A stretch of DNA of 64,000 nt from an uncultured Pseudoflavonifractor sp. (GTDB taxonomy: Bacteria > Bacillota > Clostridia > Oscillospirales > Oscillospiraceae): positions 62,001 to 126,000 of the forward strand of contig NZ_CALXGI010000001.1 in the NCBI RefSeq assembly GCF_944387805.1, given 5' to 3'. This document shows, piece by piece, positions 17,021-25,734 of the stretch (positions are counted from its first letter, which is position 1; the number at the start of each line of letters is the position of its first letter). A model generated the notes under the pieces. It did not search any database. It had not been told where the DNA came from and was given only the letters and a program-made list of their open reading frames with translations. Position numbers and translations under genes: made by a program.

Positions 17021-17749
17021 ATGATTCGGATTTATGCAGCGGAAAACTACGAAGAGATGAGCGAGAAGGCGGCCCGCATCATTGCGGCGCAGGTGATCCT
17101 GAAGCCGGAGTGTGTGCTGGGTCTGGCCACCGGCTCCTCTCCCGTGGGCACCTACCGGCGGCTGGTGGAGCGTTACAGGGCGGGCAAGATTTCCTTTGCC
17201 GGGGTGACCACGGTGAACCTGGACGAGTACAAGGGGCTCTCCGGCGCCCACGACCAGAGCTACCGCTACTTCATGCAGCACAACCTGTTTGACCATGTGG
17301 ACGTGCGGCCCGAGTGCACCCATGTGCCAAACGGCCTGGCTGAGGACGCCCAGGCCGAGTGCGCCCGGTACGACGCCTTTGTCCGCAGCCTGGGCTGCGC
17401 CGACCTGCAGCTGCTGGGCGTGGGCCGCAACGGCCACATCGGCTTTAATGAGCCCTGCGGCGAGTTCGTGGTGCCCACCCATGTGGTGGACCTGACTGAG
17501 AGCACCATCGAGGCTAACGCCCGCTTCTTCGCCTCCCGGGACGAGGTGCCCCGCCAGGCCCTGACCATGGGCATCGGCGTGATCATGGGCGCCCGGAAGA
17601 TTGTGATGGTGGCCAGCGGCGCGGACAAGGCGGACGCGGTGTACGGCATGGTGAAGGGCCCTGTGACCCCCCAGCTGCCCGCCTCCATCCTGCAGCTCCA
17701 CCCTGATGTGACCCTGGTGGCGGACAGGGCGGCTCTGTCCAAGCTGTAA
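17021..17749 (+). CDS. nagB: glucosamine-6-phosphate deaminase
   Basis: NagB converts glucosamine-6-phosphate to fructose-6-phosphate and ammonia. The 242-residue protein has GLATGSSPVGTYR for phosphate binding, the catalytic Asp in VNLDEYKGL, and GVGRNGHIGFNEP with the catalytic His and Glu. ATG follows AAAAAGGAG. It is the last gene of the MurNAc operon. The intermediate deacetylase NagA, needed between MurQ and NagB, is not encoded in this window. Confidence 0.94.
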   Translation: MIRIYAAENYEEMSEKAARIIAAQVILKPECVLGLATGSSPVGTYRRLVERYRAGKISFAGVTTVNLDEYKGLSGAHDQSYRYFMQHNLFDHVDVRPECTHVPNGLAEDAQAECARYDAFVRSLGCADLQLLGVGRNGHIGFNEPCGEFVVPTHVVDLTESTIEANARFFASRDEVPRQALTMGIGVIMGARKIVMVASGADKADAVYGMVKGPVTPQLPASILQLHPDVTLVADRAALSKL

Positions 17750-17826
17750 GAAAGCGACATATGCGCCGGACGGCACAGGGAGAAACATACGCAGGACAGC
17801 TGCGACGCGACCTGATTTTCCAGATA

Positions 17827-17874
17827 AAAACCGCAGGACAGAACAGCATAAACGCTGTTCTGTCCTGCGGTTTT
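17827..17874. terminator. bidirectional terminator between nagB and the lipoprotein gene
   Basis: A 21-bp perfect stem begins with AAAA and ends with TTTT, and it separates two convergent genes, so it can stop transcription from both sides. Confidence 0.9.
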
Positions 17875-17918
17875 GGTGTTGTTTTGGGACGCTGCCCTGC
17901 GGACAGGCTGTGCGTCAA

Positions 17919-19097
17919 TTAGCCGTCGGCCACGGAGTTGGTGTTAAAGTTCAAGGTGGCGGTGCCGTCGCCGTTGTCGATCCAGACGCCGTCAATATGG
18001 GCGGCGGTAATAAAGGCCCACTGGGAGTGGGACAGGGTGGCGGTGCCGTCCTCCCGCAGTTCCAGCGTGCCCTCGCCCTGATCCACAAAGTAAATGTCCA
18101 CAATGTAGGTGTAGGCGGAGCCGGCAGAGGGCGTGGTGGGTGTGCAGTTGTAGGAGTAGGCGCCGGCAAAGCCCACCAGGTCACCGGCGGAGCCGCCGTT
18201 GGCCAAGTCGAAGTTTTCGGTCAGTAGGGGGAAGTTGATGGAGCCATGGGTATAGGAGTAGCCTGGGCTGAGTATATTCAGATCGCCCAGGGCGGCATTC
18301 TCCGCCACCACCGTCTCATCGCTGGTGGCGTTGGTGACATAGGGGCTGTCGCTGATCGCGCGGGCGGTGAGGGTGTAGGTCTGGCCCTTGGTGAGGGGGG
18401 TGGAGAAGTTGGCATTGTCCGGCGTAACCCCCTCCAGCACGGCGGTCACCGTGTCAGACGGGTCGTTGACATTGGTGCGGGTGACCTCCACCTCGGCGGG
18501 ATAGGCCTCGTAGGTGTAGGCGCCCGCATTGGACAGCTGGAGATTCATGGTGTCGGAGAAGGGGTCCCAGAAGTACTCCAGCATGGGGGCGGACTGTTCG
18601 CCCACTGCGGTAAAGGGGGCGGCGGCGGGAGCGGACATGCTGTGGCTGGTGTCGCCGATGGCAGGGCAGGCCACCACACGGGCCAGATACTCTCCGTAGG
18701 CGGCGTTAATCACATCCAGATAGCTGCCGGTGTAGGTGCCCGCACTGCTGTCGGAGGGAATGGGCTCGCTGGAGTAGAGGAAGCTGTCGTCCCCCTCGGC
18801 GGTGTCAGGGGCGCAGAAATAGAGCAGGTAGTAGTCCGCGCCCTCCACGCCGGTAAAGGAGTAGGTGCCGTCCTCGCTCATCACAAAGTCGGTAGGGGTG
18901 TTCAGAGGTTCGGCGGTCACGGTCTCGCCTCCGCTGCCGGAGGGGGCAGAGACATCGGTGCTGGCAAAGAGGGTATTCAGAATGGCGCCGGAGCTGTCCA
19001 GATAGCGCTGGGCGTTGGACACGGCGGTGGTGGCGCAGGAGGTGCACAGCAGGCAGATCAGCGCCGCCAGAGGCAGCAGTTTTTTTGCCTGTTTCAT
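17919..19097 (-). CDS. predicted lipoprotein of the GH3/LytTR module
   Basis: A 392-residue protein starts with MKQAKKLLPLAALICLLCTSC, a lipoprotein-like signal peptide with Cys21 as the probable lipidated residue (the -3 position is Cys, so the lipobox is imperfect). The rest is rich in Ser, Thr, Gly and Tyr and consists of predicted beta segments, including an Fn3-like stretch (SGAYTYEAYPAEVEVTR and following) and a C-terminal WIDNGDGTATLNF block. I do not recognise a family. The ATG overlaps the stop of the upstream membrane gene (ATGA). It is probably an extracytoplasmic binding or accessory partner of the GH3 enzyme. Confidence 0.75.
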   Translation of the reverse strand: MKQAKKLLPLAALICLLCTSCATTAVSNAQRYLDSSGAILNTLFASTDVSAPSGSGGETVTAEPLNTPTDFVMSEDGTYSFTGVEGADYYLLYFCAPDTAEGDDSFLYSSEPIPSDSSAGTYTGSYLDVINAAYGEYLARVVACPAIGDTSHSMSAPAAAPFTAVGEQSAPMLEYFWDPFSDTMNLQLSNAGAYTYEAYPAEVEVTRTNVNDPSDTVTAVLEGVTPDNANFSTPLTKGQTYTLTARAISDSPYVTNATSDETVVAENAALGDLNILSPGYSYTHGSINFPLLTENFDLANGGSAGDLVGFAGAYSYNCTPTTPSAGSAYTYIVDIYFVDQGEGTLELREDGTATLSHSQWAFITAAHIDGVWIDNGDGTATLNFNTNSVADG

Positions 19098-19510
19098 TTG
19101 CCCACATCCTTTCCCTTGGCGGTAAAGCAGGAGATAATTCCGGTGACGCAGCAGACCAGCAGCAGCACGATAATGGCTACCACGGGGGCGATGCCGCCCC
19201 GGGAGCCATACATGGTGAAGTTGCCGTACCAGTCGGCCCAGACAGGATAGCTGTTGAGGAAGAACAGGCCCACAGCGTAGGCATAGCAGGCCACGCCGAA
19301 CATGTTGAGCAGCTGGGCGGGCCGGGCGGAGGAGAGCACATAGCCCTCCATGCACACCACGCCCAGGGCGATGGTCAGCAGGACCACCAGGTCAAAGTAC
19401 TGAAACACGGCGCCGTAGATGCAGAAGGCCACCAGGCTCACCAGCCCCAGAAGGGCGCTGAACTGGCTCAGCTTTCCGCTGACGCCGGAAGCTTTTATGC
19501 GCTTGCGCAT
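19094..19510 (-). CDS. small integral membrane protein of the GH3 module
   Basis: This 138-residue protein has four predicted membrane helices: about 18-36, 41-60, 68-86 and 106-130. The family is not recognised. It lies 2 bases after the GH3 stop codon and overlaps the lipoprotein start, so the three are one transcription unit. The second module (37825) also has a small multi-helix protein directly after its GH3 gene, which suggests a conserved partner, for example in membrane placement of the enzyme. Confidence 0.75.
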   Translation of the reverse strand: MRKRIKASGVSGKLSQFSALLGLVSLVAFCIYGAVFQYFDLVVLLTIALGVVCMEGYVLSSARPAQLLNMFGVACYAYAVGLFFLNSYPVWADWYGNFTMYGSRGGIAPVVAIIVLLLVCCVTGIISCFTAKGKDVGK

Positions 19511-19512
19511 GC

Positions 19513-22479
19513 TTAACCCTCCTTCTCGTCAGAACGCTTCTTGCCGCCCAGGGTCCACACGGCGGTGAGCACCGCGCACAGGACAAAGCCCACGCCGGAT
19601 ACGGCCGAGATGGCCAGCAGGGTGGTCTCCCACCAGGGGACGATGGAGACAATGGCGGTATTGCTGCTCAGGCCGTTCTGGATAAAGGTGCGGGAGATAG
19701 CGTAGATATTGTGTTTGGTGATGTCCCGCAGGCGCTGGAGCATGAAGCCGTCGCCCGCCTCGATGTAGCTCTTGACGGCGTCGCCGTAGTCGCTGTTGCT
19801 GGCGCAGGTGTAGTCGATGCCGGCGGTGGCCTCCTCCTCAAAATGCATCTTGAAGCCGGACTGGGTGTAGCCGTCGGTAGTGGCGTGGCCCTTGAAGCCC
19901 CACTCGCCCTTGAGGACGTTGTGGACCAGGTTGTAGTTGGCGGAGGCAAAGCGGCAGCCCAGACGGTTGAAGCTGGTCATGATGCCCAGCGCGCCGCCGT
20001 CGCAGATGGCGCCCTCGAAGGAGCGCATGTAGATCTCGCGGATGGACTGCTCGTTGGCAAAGGTGGAGATGCCCTCGCGGAAGGTCTCCTGGTCGTTGAG
20101 GACAAAGTGCTTGGGGCAGTAGATGACACCCTGGGACTGCATGCCGATGGCCTCATAGGTGCCGATGATGTAGCCGAAGTTGCCGTCCTCGGAGTAGTAC
20201 TGCCAGTTGCGGCCGCCCACGGGAGTGCGGTGGATGTTGCCGCCGCCGTACCAGATCTCGGTCAGGCCGCAGAAGGTGGCCTCAATGCCCATGACCCGGC
20301 CGCGGGACTCAAAGAGGGCCTTGTTCCAGGTGCGGGCGGTGAGGGCCTCGGTGACCCACTTGATGCCGTTGGCGCCCTCGGAGAGCAGGGGGCCGAAGCC
20401 GCTGTTGTCGTCGGTGCGGGGGGCGGCGGGCATGGCGATGCTCTCAATGGCGGCAGTGCCCCGGGAGTCCATGAGCATGCTGGCCATCTCGTCGATGGTG
20501 AGCTGGTCGATGAACTTGTTCCAGGTCTCCTCATCGTCCCACTCCACCAGGCGCATGTCGGAGAAGGTCAGGCCGTTGTCCGCGCCCTGAGTGAAGTCGG
20601 ACACCGCGGGGGCGTCGGCGGGCTGCTCATACCAGTCCAGACTCAGCTCCTCCAGCAGAGCCTCGTTCATCTCCAGATGCATCTGCTCTACAGGGAAGGT
20701 GCCCGCCCAGTCGGAGCGGGAGAGGTAGGTCATCTCAATGCCGAAGGTGTTCAGGTCGGTGTGATCGAACTGGTTGGTGACCTCAATGGAGCTGTCAACC
20801 CGGGAGAGACGATAGCTCTCGGTGTCCAGGTCGGCCTGGGTCCAGGAGTAGGTCTTGGCGGCGCTGCCGTCGGCGGTCATGCCGTCGGCGGTGGTGTAGC
20901 CCTTGGCGGCCAGCACGTTGTTCAGGGCGTCGTGGGCGCTGTCGCCCACGGACAGGTAGTAGGTGCCGGCGGAGAGGATGTAGCCCTTGGCGCCCTTGGA
21001 GTCATAGCTGGCCAGGAAGTACCGCTCCACAGGGACGGTGACGGTCTGGCTCTCGCCGGGCTGGATCGTATCGGTCTTTTCAAAGCCCACCAGCTGGATG
21101 GCGGCCTTCTCTACATTGTTCTGCTTCTCATAGTCGCCGTAGGGGGTCTGGGCGTAGACCTCCACCACGCTCTTGCCCGCCACAGACCCGGTGTTGGTCA
21201 CCTGGACGGTCACCTGATACTGGTCCTCCACGGCGTCGAACTCCACACCCTGGAGCACCTGGTCGAAGGTGGTGTAGCTCAGGCCGTAGCCGAAGGGATA
21301 GACCACCTCGTCGGCGTAGTTCCAGCCGCCGCCGGTGGAGGAGCCCACCGGGCTGGAGGCGCCGCCGCTGCCCATGACCGCGTCCTCATACCGGGTCTCG
21401 TAGTACTTGTAGCCCACATAGATGCCCTCGGCGTAGATGGTGTAGTGGAGGATGTTGGTGCCGTTGCCGTCGTTATCGGCGCAGTTGGCCAGAATCCAGT
21501 CCGCGTTGGCCCAGTTCATGGCGTTGCCGGCGGCATAGGTAATGGCCGGGGAGGACAGAGAGTTGGCGGCATAGGTGTCCACGGTGTGCCCGGAGGGAGC
21601 CACCTTGCCCACCATCACGTTGGCGATGCCCGTCCAGCCCACGGCGCCGGGCAGGCCGGAGAGCAGGCAGGCGTCCACGCCGTACTCATCCACCCAGTCC
21701 AGTTCCATCATCTGGTCGGAGTTGATGACGGCAATGATCCGGGAGAACACGCCGGCATCCTTCTGGCTCTTCAGATACTCCATCAGGGCCTCCTCGTTCT
21801 CGGACAGGCCCAGATAGTGACGGCCCTCAGCAGTGACCATGGCGCTGTCGTTGCCCTCGGAACCCACCCGGGTGAAGGTGACCACGGCGGCGTCGTTGTA
21901 ATCGCTCTGCCAGGTGCTCTCCTTGGCCTTTACATCGGCGATGGGGGCCTCGTACACCTCGTCCTTGATGGTGAGGCTCAGCTTGGAGTAGACCTCCACC
22001 AGGGCGGTGTTCACGTTGTCCGCGCCCAGGGCCTCCTGGAGGGCGTCCACCATGCCCACGGCGGGGATGGACTCAAAGGCGGTGGCGTTGACGGCGGCGC
22101 TGGCCGAGTCCACCGAGTTGACCGAGCCGTTGCCGAAGATGGTGATCCGCTCGCCGGACTGGAGGGGCAGGGCGTTGTTGTCGTTCTTCAGCAGCACGGC
22201 GCCCTCCTCTGCCTGGGCGATGTTCTCAGCCGCCACAGCCAGCTCCATGTCCATGGTGGCCTGGCGGTTGGTGGTGTCGGTACCGAAGGGATTGTCGTAG
22301 TAGATGGTGTTGCCGGTCTCTCCCTCACCCAGCTCTACCACCTTGCTGGTGCTCAGGTTGAGCGCCTGGTTGATGATGCCCGCATTGTCGAACATCAGCA
22401 CGGACGCCGACACGGAAAGGAACAGCACCAGTGCCATGACAGCGGCCAGGCCGCGGGTAATGAGTGCTTTCTTTTTCAT
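19513..22479 (-). CDS. membrane-tethered GH3 glycoside hydrolase with inverted domain order
   Basis: The 988-residue protein has a hydrophobic N-terminal segment (about 8-30), then the GH3 C-terminal alpha/beta domain and Fn3-like domain (AEEGAVLLKNDNNALPL near 95 through YPFGYGLSYTTF and VEVYAQTPYGDY), and only then the GH3 TIM-barrel domain, the reverse of the usual order. Barrel markers are KHFVLNDQE, ANEQSIREIYMRSFE and TTDGYTQSGF, in which D869 is the likely nucleophile (usually followed by W; here G). A C-terminal helix (about 950-975) and a basic tail follow. Start at 22479 is chosen for the MKKKALITRG signal-anchor. Substrate unknown; GH3 covers beta-glucosidases, xylosidases and N-acetylglucosaminidases. 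The missing usual residues in some barrel motifs warrant caution about activity. Confidence 0.85.
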   Translation of the reverse strand: MKKKALITRGLAAVMALVLFLSVSASVLMFDNAGIINQALNLSTSKVVELGEGETGNTIYYDNPFGTDTTNRQATMDMELAVAAENIAQAEEGAVLLKNDNNALPLQSGERITIFGNGSVNSVDSASAAVNATAFESIPAVGMVDALQEALGADNVNTALVEVYSKLSLTIKDEVYEAPIADVKAKESTWQSDYNDAAVVTFTRVGSEGNDSAMVTAEGRHYLGLSENEEALMEYLKSQKDAGVFSRIIAVINSDQMMELDWVDEYGVDACLLSGLPGAVGWTGIANVMVGKVAPSGHTVDTYAANSLSSPAITYAAGNAMNWANADWILANCADNDGNGTNILHYTIYAEGIYVGYKYYETRYEDAVMGSGGASSPVGSSTGGGWNYADEVVYPFGYGLSYTTFDQVLQGVEFDAVEDQYQVTVQVTNTGSVAGKSVVEVYAQTPYGDYEKQNNVEKAAIQLVGFEKTDTIQPGESQTVTVPVERYFLASYDSKGAKGYILSAGTYYLSVGDSAHDALNNVLAAKGYTTADGMTADGSAAKTYSWTQADLDTESYRLSRVDSSIEVTNQFDHTDLNTFGIEMTYLSRSDWAGTFPVEQMHLEMNEALLEELSLDWYEQPADAPAVSDFTQGADNGLTFSDMRLVEWDDEETWNKFIDQLTIDEMASMLMDSRGTAAIESIAMPAAPRTDDNSGFGPLLSEGANGIKWVTEALTARTWNKALFESRGRVMGIEATFCGLTEIWYGGGNIHRTPVGGRNWQYYSEDGNFGYIIGTYEAIGMQSQGVIYCPKHFVLNDQETFREGISTFANEQSIREIYMRSFEGAICDGGALGIMTSFNRLGCRFASANYNLVHNVLKGEWGFKGHATTDGYTQSGFKMHFEEEATAGIDYTCASNSDYGDAVKSYIEAGDGFMLQRLRDITKHNIYAISRTFIQNGLSSNTAIVSIVPWWETTLLAISAVSGVGFVLCAVLTAVWTLGGKKRSDEKEG

Positions 22480-22584
22480 AGGGAACCTTCCACTCTCCTT
22501 CCACTGAATTGCAGCAGCGGTTATGCTCCGGCGGGCTCCGGTGCATGAGACAGACCTCCTTCCTGAACGTGTGGGCCCGCCGGA

Positions 22585-22601
22585 ATTCTGATATTCAGAA
22601 T
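22585..22601. promoter_or_regulatory. palindrome upstream of the GH3 operon
   Basis: ATTCTGA-TAT-TCAGAAT is a perfect palindrome about 105 bases ahead of the GH3 start, a possible operator. Confidence 0.4.
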
Positions 22602-22629
22602 GCCAGAAATGGAAAGGCGTGGCGCACAC

Positions 22630-22673
22630 TTTGCCCAAACGGCGGTTTTTCCTGCCGCAACGGTTCGGGCAAA
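22630..22673. promoter_or_regulatory. inverted and direct repeats, candidate LytTR binding region
   Basis: TTTGCCCAAACG at 22630-22641 and CGGTTCGGGCAAA at 22661-22673 form an inverted repeat. Within it AAACGG and CAACGG recur with a 21-bp period, the period used by AgrA-type LytTR regulators. The assignment is tentative. Confidence 0.35.
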
Positions 22674-22677
22674 AAAT

Positions 22678-22724
22678 AAAACCGCCCCCACCGACCCTTG
22701 CAGGGGCGGATTGGGGGCGGTTTT
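22678..22724 (-). terminator. terminator after the first histidine kinase gene
   Basis: Arms 22678-22690 and 22712-22724 pair over 13 bp with a small inner hairpin. On the minus strand the stem is followed by TTTTATTTTTT. It separates the kinase gene from the GH3 operon, which must have its own promoter. Confidence 0.85.
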
Positions 22725-22735
22725 GGCTGTTTTTG

Positions 22736-24016
22736 TCACATGGGCACGGGCACGCTCACGCGGAGCAGGAAGAGATTGTTCTCGGTGTGCAGGGTCATCT
22801 GCCCGCCGTATTTTTTGGCGGTCTCCCGGATGCTCTTCATGCCGTAGCCGTGGTAGTCCTCGGAACCCTTTGTGGTGCGGGGCAGGCCGTCGTCAAAGCT
22901 GAGCTCACCCTCGAAGTAATTCTCAAACTGAAAGAGGGCCAGGCCGTTCTTGGTCCACACCGACACGGCGATGACCCGCTTCTGGGGGTCGTCCAGCCGG
23001 AGCACTGCCCGGATGGCGTTGTCCAGGGCGTTGCCGAAGATGGCATAGATGTCCATGCTGTCCATAAAGGCCAGCCCGCTGCCGTCGGCCACGCAGGTCA
23101 TGTTGATCTGATGGGTGTCACAGTAGAGGCTCTTCTCGGTGAGGATGGTGTCCAGCACCTCGTTGCCTGTCTCCAGGGTGGAGTCGTAGATGTGGATGGA
23201 GCGCTCTACCTCGTCCAGGTAGGCCTTCCGCTGCGCCTCGGGGACAATGGTTCGCAGGGCGGCCATCTGGTGCTTCAGGTCGTGGCACTTGCGGTTGATG
23301 AGGTCGATGTTCTCACGGGTCAGCTCGTACTGCTCCCGCTGCCGGTCCCGCAGCACCTGCTGGAAGGTGAGCTGCCGCTCCAGCCGGGAGCGGCGGATCT
23401 GGCTGACCTGAATCCACAGCAGGAAGAAGCAGCAGAACATGTCGTACAGGTTGCACACGATGTACAGCCGCTCCATGCCTGCCTCAAAGGCGGTGCTGGC
23501 TGCAATGCTGAAGATCCATACAATGATGAGCACGGTGATGGTGGAGGCCAGGGAGTGGTGGGTGTCCATATTGTACTGTTTTTTCTCCGCCATCTGCCGG
23601 GCAAAGAGAAAATAGGCCGGGACGGTGCTCACAAGAATAACCGCGATGCTGACAGCACTCCAGCCGGGCGCCATAACGACCGTGTCGGGGATGCCGGCGG
23701 CCAGACGGACGGCTTCCCGAAGGGCGTAGCAGAAGTGCTGCCAGGCATAGCCACAGGCCACGCAGTACAGGGCGTCCTGAGGGGTTACGGCGCAGCACAG
23801 CCAGACCATGCCCGCCGCCCCAAGAAAATAGAAAAACAATTCGGCGCCAAAGGGCAGACTGATAAGGCTCATGGCGCACAGGCAGCACAGACTGAGAATC
23901 AGCCTGAGCCAAAGGTGCTTTCTTTTGGCCAGCGGCAGAAAAAATGGGAGTATGCCCAGCAGCAGCTCCGAGAGGAACCGCAGGTGCAGGAGCATATTGG
24001 ACAGCGGCTCATTCAT
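22736..24016 (-). CDS. AgrC-like sensor histidine kinase (GHKL family)
   Basis: The 426-residue protein has six or seven hydrophobic helices in the first 210 residues and a cytoplasmic GHKL kinase part: phosphoacceptor region KCHDLKHQ (H245), the N-box FGNALDNAI and the G-box region YHGYGMKSI. This is the layout of peptide- or ligand-sensing kinases such as AgrC. Its gene overlaps the regulator gene by four bases (ATGA). No short precursor peptide gene is evident nearby, so the signal may be a carbohydrate product or an envelope cue linked to the GH3 genes downstream. Confidence 0.88.
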   Translation of the reverse strand: MNEPLSNMLLHLRFLSELLLGILPFFLPLAKRKHLWLRLILSLCCLCAMSLISLPFGAELFFYFLGAAGMVWLCCAVTPQDALYCVACGYAWQHFCYALREAVRLAAGIPDTVVMAPGWSAVSIAVILVSTVPAYFLFARQMAEKKQYNMDTHHSLASTITVLIIVWIFSIAASTAFEAGMERLYIVCNLYDMFCCFFLLWIQVSQIRRSRLERQLTFQQVLRDRQREQYELTRENIDLINRKCHDLKHQMAALRTIVPEAQRKAYLDEVERSIHIYDSTLETGNEVLDTILTEKSLYCDTHQINMTCVADGSGLAFMDSMDIYAIFGNALDNAIRAVLRLDDPQKRVIAVSVWTKNGLALFQFENYFEGELSFDDGLPRTTKGSEDYHGYGMKSIRETAKKYGGQMTLHTENNLFLLRVSVPVPM

Positions 24017-24723
24017 GTGCCCCCACCTCCGTAGTAGTCGGTTACTGCGCTGAGAAATTCCTCCCGCTTTCGGCGGGAGATGATGAGCTGATCACCGCCC
24101 ACCCGCACGGTGTCGGCGGTGATTTGCCGTACGTGGCGCAGATTGACCAGATATCCTTTGTTGCACCGGGCAAAGCCCGCGTCCCTGAGGGTGTTCTCCA
24201 TCTCCGACAGGGTCCCGGGGGCGGTGTATATCCCGCTCTCCGTATGGATAATGAGCTGGTGGCGGGCCACCTCAATATAGGTAATCTCCTCTGCTGACAG
24301 GCGGAGCATACCTCCCTTGAAGGACAGGAGTACGCTGGGCCTTTTCCGCCGCGACAGGGTGGACAGAGCCTTGTCCATCTTCATGGCAAAGGCAAAGTAT
24401 CTCACCGGCTTGAGCACAAAGTCCAGGGCGTCCACCTCATACCCCTTAATCGCGTATTTGGCCATGTTGGTGATGAAGATAATGATGACGTCCTGGTCTG
24501 CCGCCCGGATGCGCCGGGCTGCGGACATACCGTCCATCAGGGGCATTTCAATGTCCATCAAAATTACATCCCACACTGGCCGGTAATCCTCTGCAATGTC
24601 AAGGCCGTCGGGAAAGGAGGTGACCGCCAGCGGGGTATTCCGCTCCGCCTGGTACCGCTCCAGATAGTCCAGAAGCGTCTTGGCGGCGGCGGGATCGTCC
24701 TCAATGACAGCGACCTGTATCAT
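24013..24723 (-). CDS. LytTR-family response regulator
   Basis: The 236-residue protein has a receiver domain with acidic pocket EDD (9-11), the phosphorylated Asp57 in ILMDIEMP and the Lys of LKPVRYFAF, then a C-terminal LytTR DNA-binding domain (about 130-232) with TYIEVARHQLIIHT and RCNKGYLVNLRHVRQI. It pairs with the kinase gene that overlaps it. Activation of the GH3 operon immediately downstream is the likely role. Confidence 0.9.
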   Translation of the reverse strand: MIQVAVIEDDPAAAKTLLDYLERYQAERNTPLAVTSFPDGLDIAEDYRPVWDVILMDIEMPLMDGMSAARRIRAADQDVIIIFITNMAKYAIKGYEVDALDFVLKPVRYFAFAMKMDKALSTLSRRKRPSVLLSFKGGMLRLSAEEITYIEVARHQLIIHTESGIYTAPGTLSEMENTLRDAGFARCNKGYLVNLRHVRQITADTVRVGGDQLIISRRKREEFLSAVTDYYGGGGT

Positions 24724-25110
24724 GGGCGCTTCATCTCTCCTCTTTTTAAAATGTGCTGTGTTTTGATGCTGGGATTGCAGGGAAATTCGGTTTATTTTTA
24801 TTATTATACACCGAAGCGCCAGGCCTTGGAAAGGACCAAAAAGAAGCGCATGCCAGACAGCGGCAGCTTAAAATAAGAGGGCAGTTATGGAGAGGAACCG
24901 CGGAGATACAGCGGGCGGCGGCGTACCGTCGAAATACGGTGACGGAAACTGCCAGACAAGATAAAATTTTCTGAGAGAAGGAAAAAGGAGACATTTTTTG
25001 CCGGTGCAGAAGAATTTCAGTATCTTTATATGTCAAAAATCGGATAAAAAGCGAAATGACATTTATAAATATTGCATAAATATTATGGCGAAATTTGGGA
25101 TAAATTGAGA
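24724..25110. other. intergenic region between divergent LytTR and TetR genes
   Basis: About 390 bases, AT-rich towards the right end, without a convincing gene. A TATAAT on the minus strand (24803-24808) with a weak -35 (TTCCAA at 24826-24831) is a plausible promoter for the LytTR/kinase pair. I see no RNA gene. Confidence 0.45.
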
Positions 25111-25139
25111 TTGATAAAACTATAACAATGAAGTATACT
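25111..25139 (+). promoter_or_regulatory. promoter of the TetR-led operon
   Basis: TTGATA at 25111-25116 and TATACT at 25134-25139 are 17 bases apart. Confidence 0.75.
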
Positions 25140-25146
25140 GTGATTG

Positions 25147-25158
25147 TGAACGTGTTCA
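25147..25158. promoter_or_regulatory. palindromic operator at the TetR promoter
   Basis: TGAAC-GT-GTTCA lies just past the -10 and 18 bases ahead of the TetR start codon, fitting autorepression by the encoded TetR protein. Confidence 0.5.
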
Positions 25159-25176
25159 TAAAAACAGGAGGCGCCT

Positions 25177-25701
25177 ATGCCAAAGATCATTGACGAAGCC
25201 CGGACCCGGATTCTTATTACGGCCCGGCGGAAGCTGTTTGCCGAGGGGTACAGCGGTCTGACGCTGCGGAGCGTGGCCCGGGAGTGTTCCATTGCGGTGG
25301 GCACCATCTACAACTACTTCAAGGACAAGGACACTCTGGTGGCCTCAATTATGATGGAGGACTGGGTGGAGGTGCTTGCCCAGATGGACCGGGCCTGCGC
25401 CGGAGCGCCCACGGCAGCCGACGGCCTTGTGGACATCCAGCGGGCCATTAAGGGCTTTGGGTCCCTGTACGGGGCGGTGTGGGAGCAGTTCTCTCAGACC
25501 GGCGGGTCCTCCGGGGCCATCAACAGCCGCCACCGCATGCTGCGGGACCAGATCTCCCAGCGTATTCTGAGCATGATGGAGCGGCTGGACATGGAGGACA
25601 GGATACTGGCCCCTGTGCTGGCGGAGACTGTGTTGGCGGCGGCGTTACAGCCGGATATCGGCCAGGAGGAGATCCGGATTCTGGCCGGACGGCTGCGGTA
25701 A
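25177..25701 (+). CDS. TetR-family transcriptional regulator
   Basis: The 174-residue protein has an N-terminal TetR helix-turn-helix (about 10-55: ARRKLFAEGYSGLTLRSV and AVGTIYNYFKDKDTLV) and a C-terminal ligand-binding helical domain without further recognisable motifs. ATG follows ACAGGAGG. It leads an operon of redox and membrane enzymes, with 33 bases to the next gene, and probably represses it until a ligand binds. Confidence 0.9.
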   Translation: MPKIIDEARTRILITARRKLFAEGYSGLTLRSVARECSIAVGTIYNYFKDKDTLVASIMMEDWVEVLAQMDRACAGAPTAADGLVDIQRAIKGFGSLYGAVWEQFSQTGGSSGAINSRHRMLRDQISQRILSMMERLDMEDRILAPVLAETVLAAALQPDIGQEEIRILAGRLR

Positions 25702-25734
25702 GACCAGGAAACAAAGAAAAGGGAGCGAGAAATT

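Noticed and set aside
19513..22479. NagZ-type beta-N-acetylglucosaminidase for the MurNAc pathway
   Set aside because: The GH3 proteins here have the C-terminal GH3 domain, lack the NagZ KHFPGHG loop with its catalytic His, and are in separate operons with two-component genes.
24746..25159. A minus-strand frame in the AT-rich gap before the TetR gene
   Set aside because: Its hydrophobic start comes from AT-rich promoter sequence, it overlaps the TetR promoter and has no ribosome binding site.
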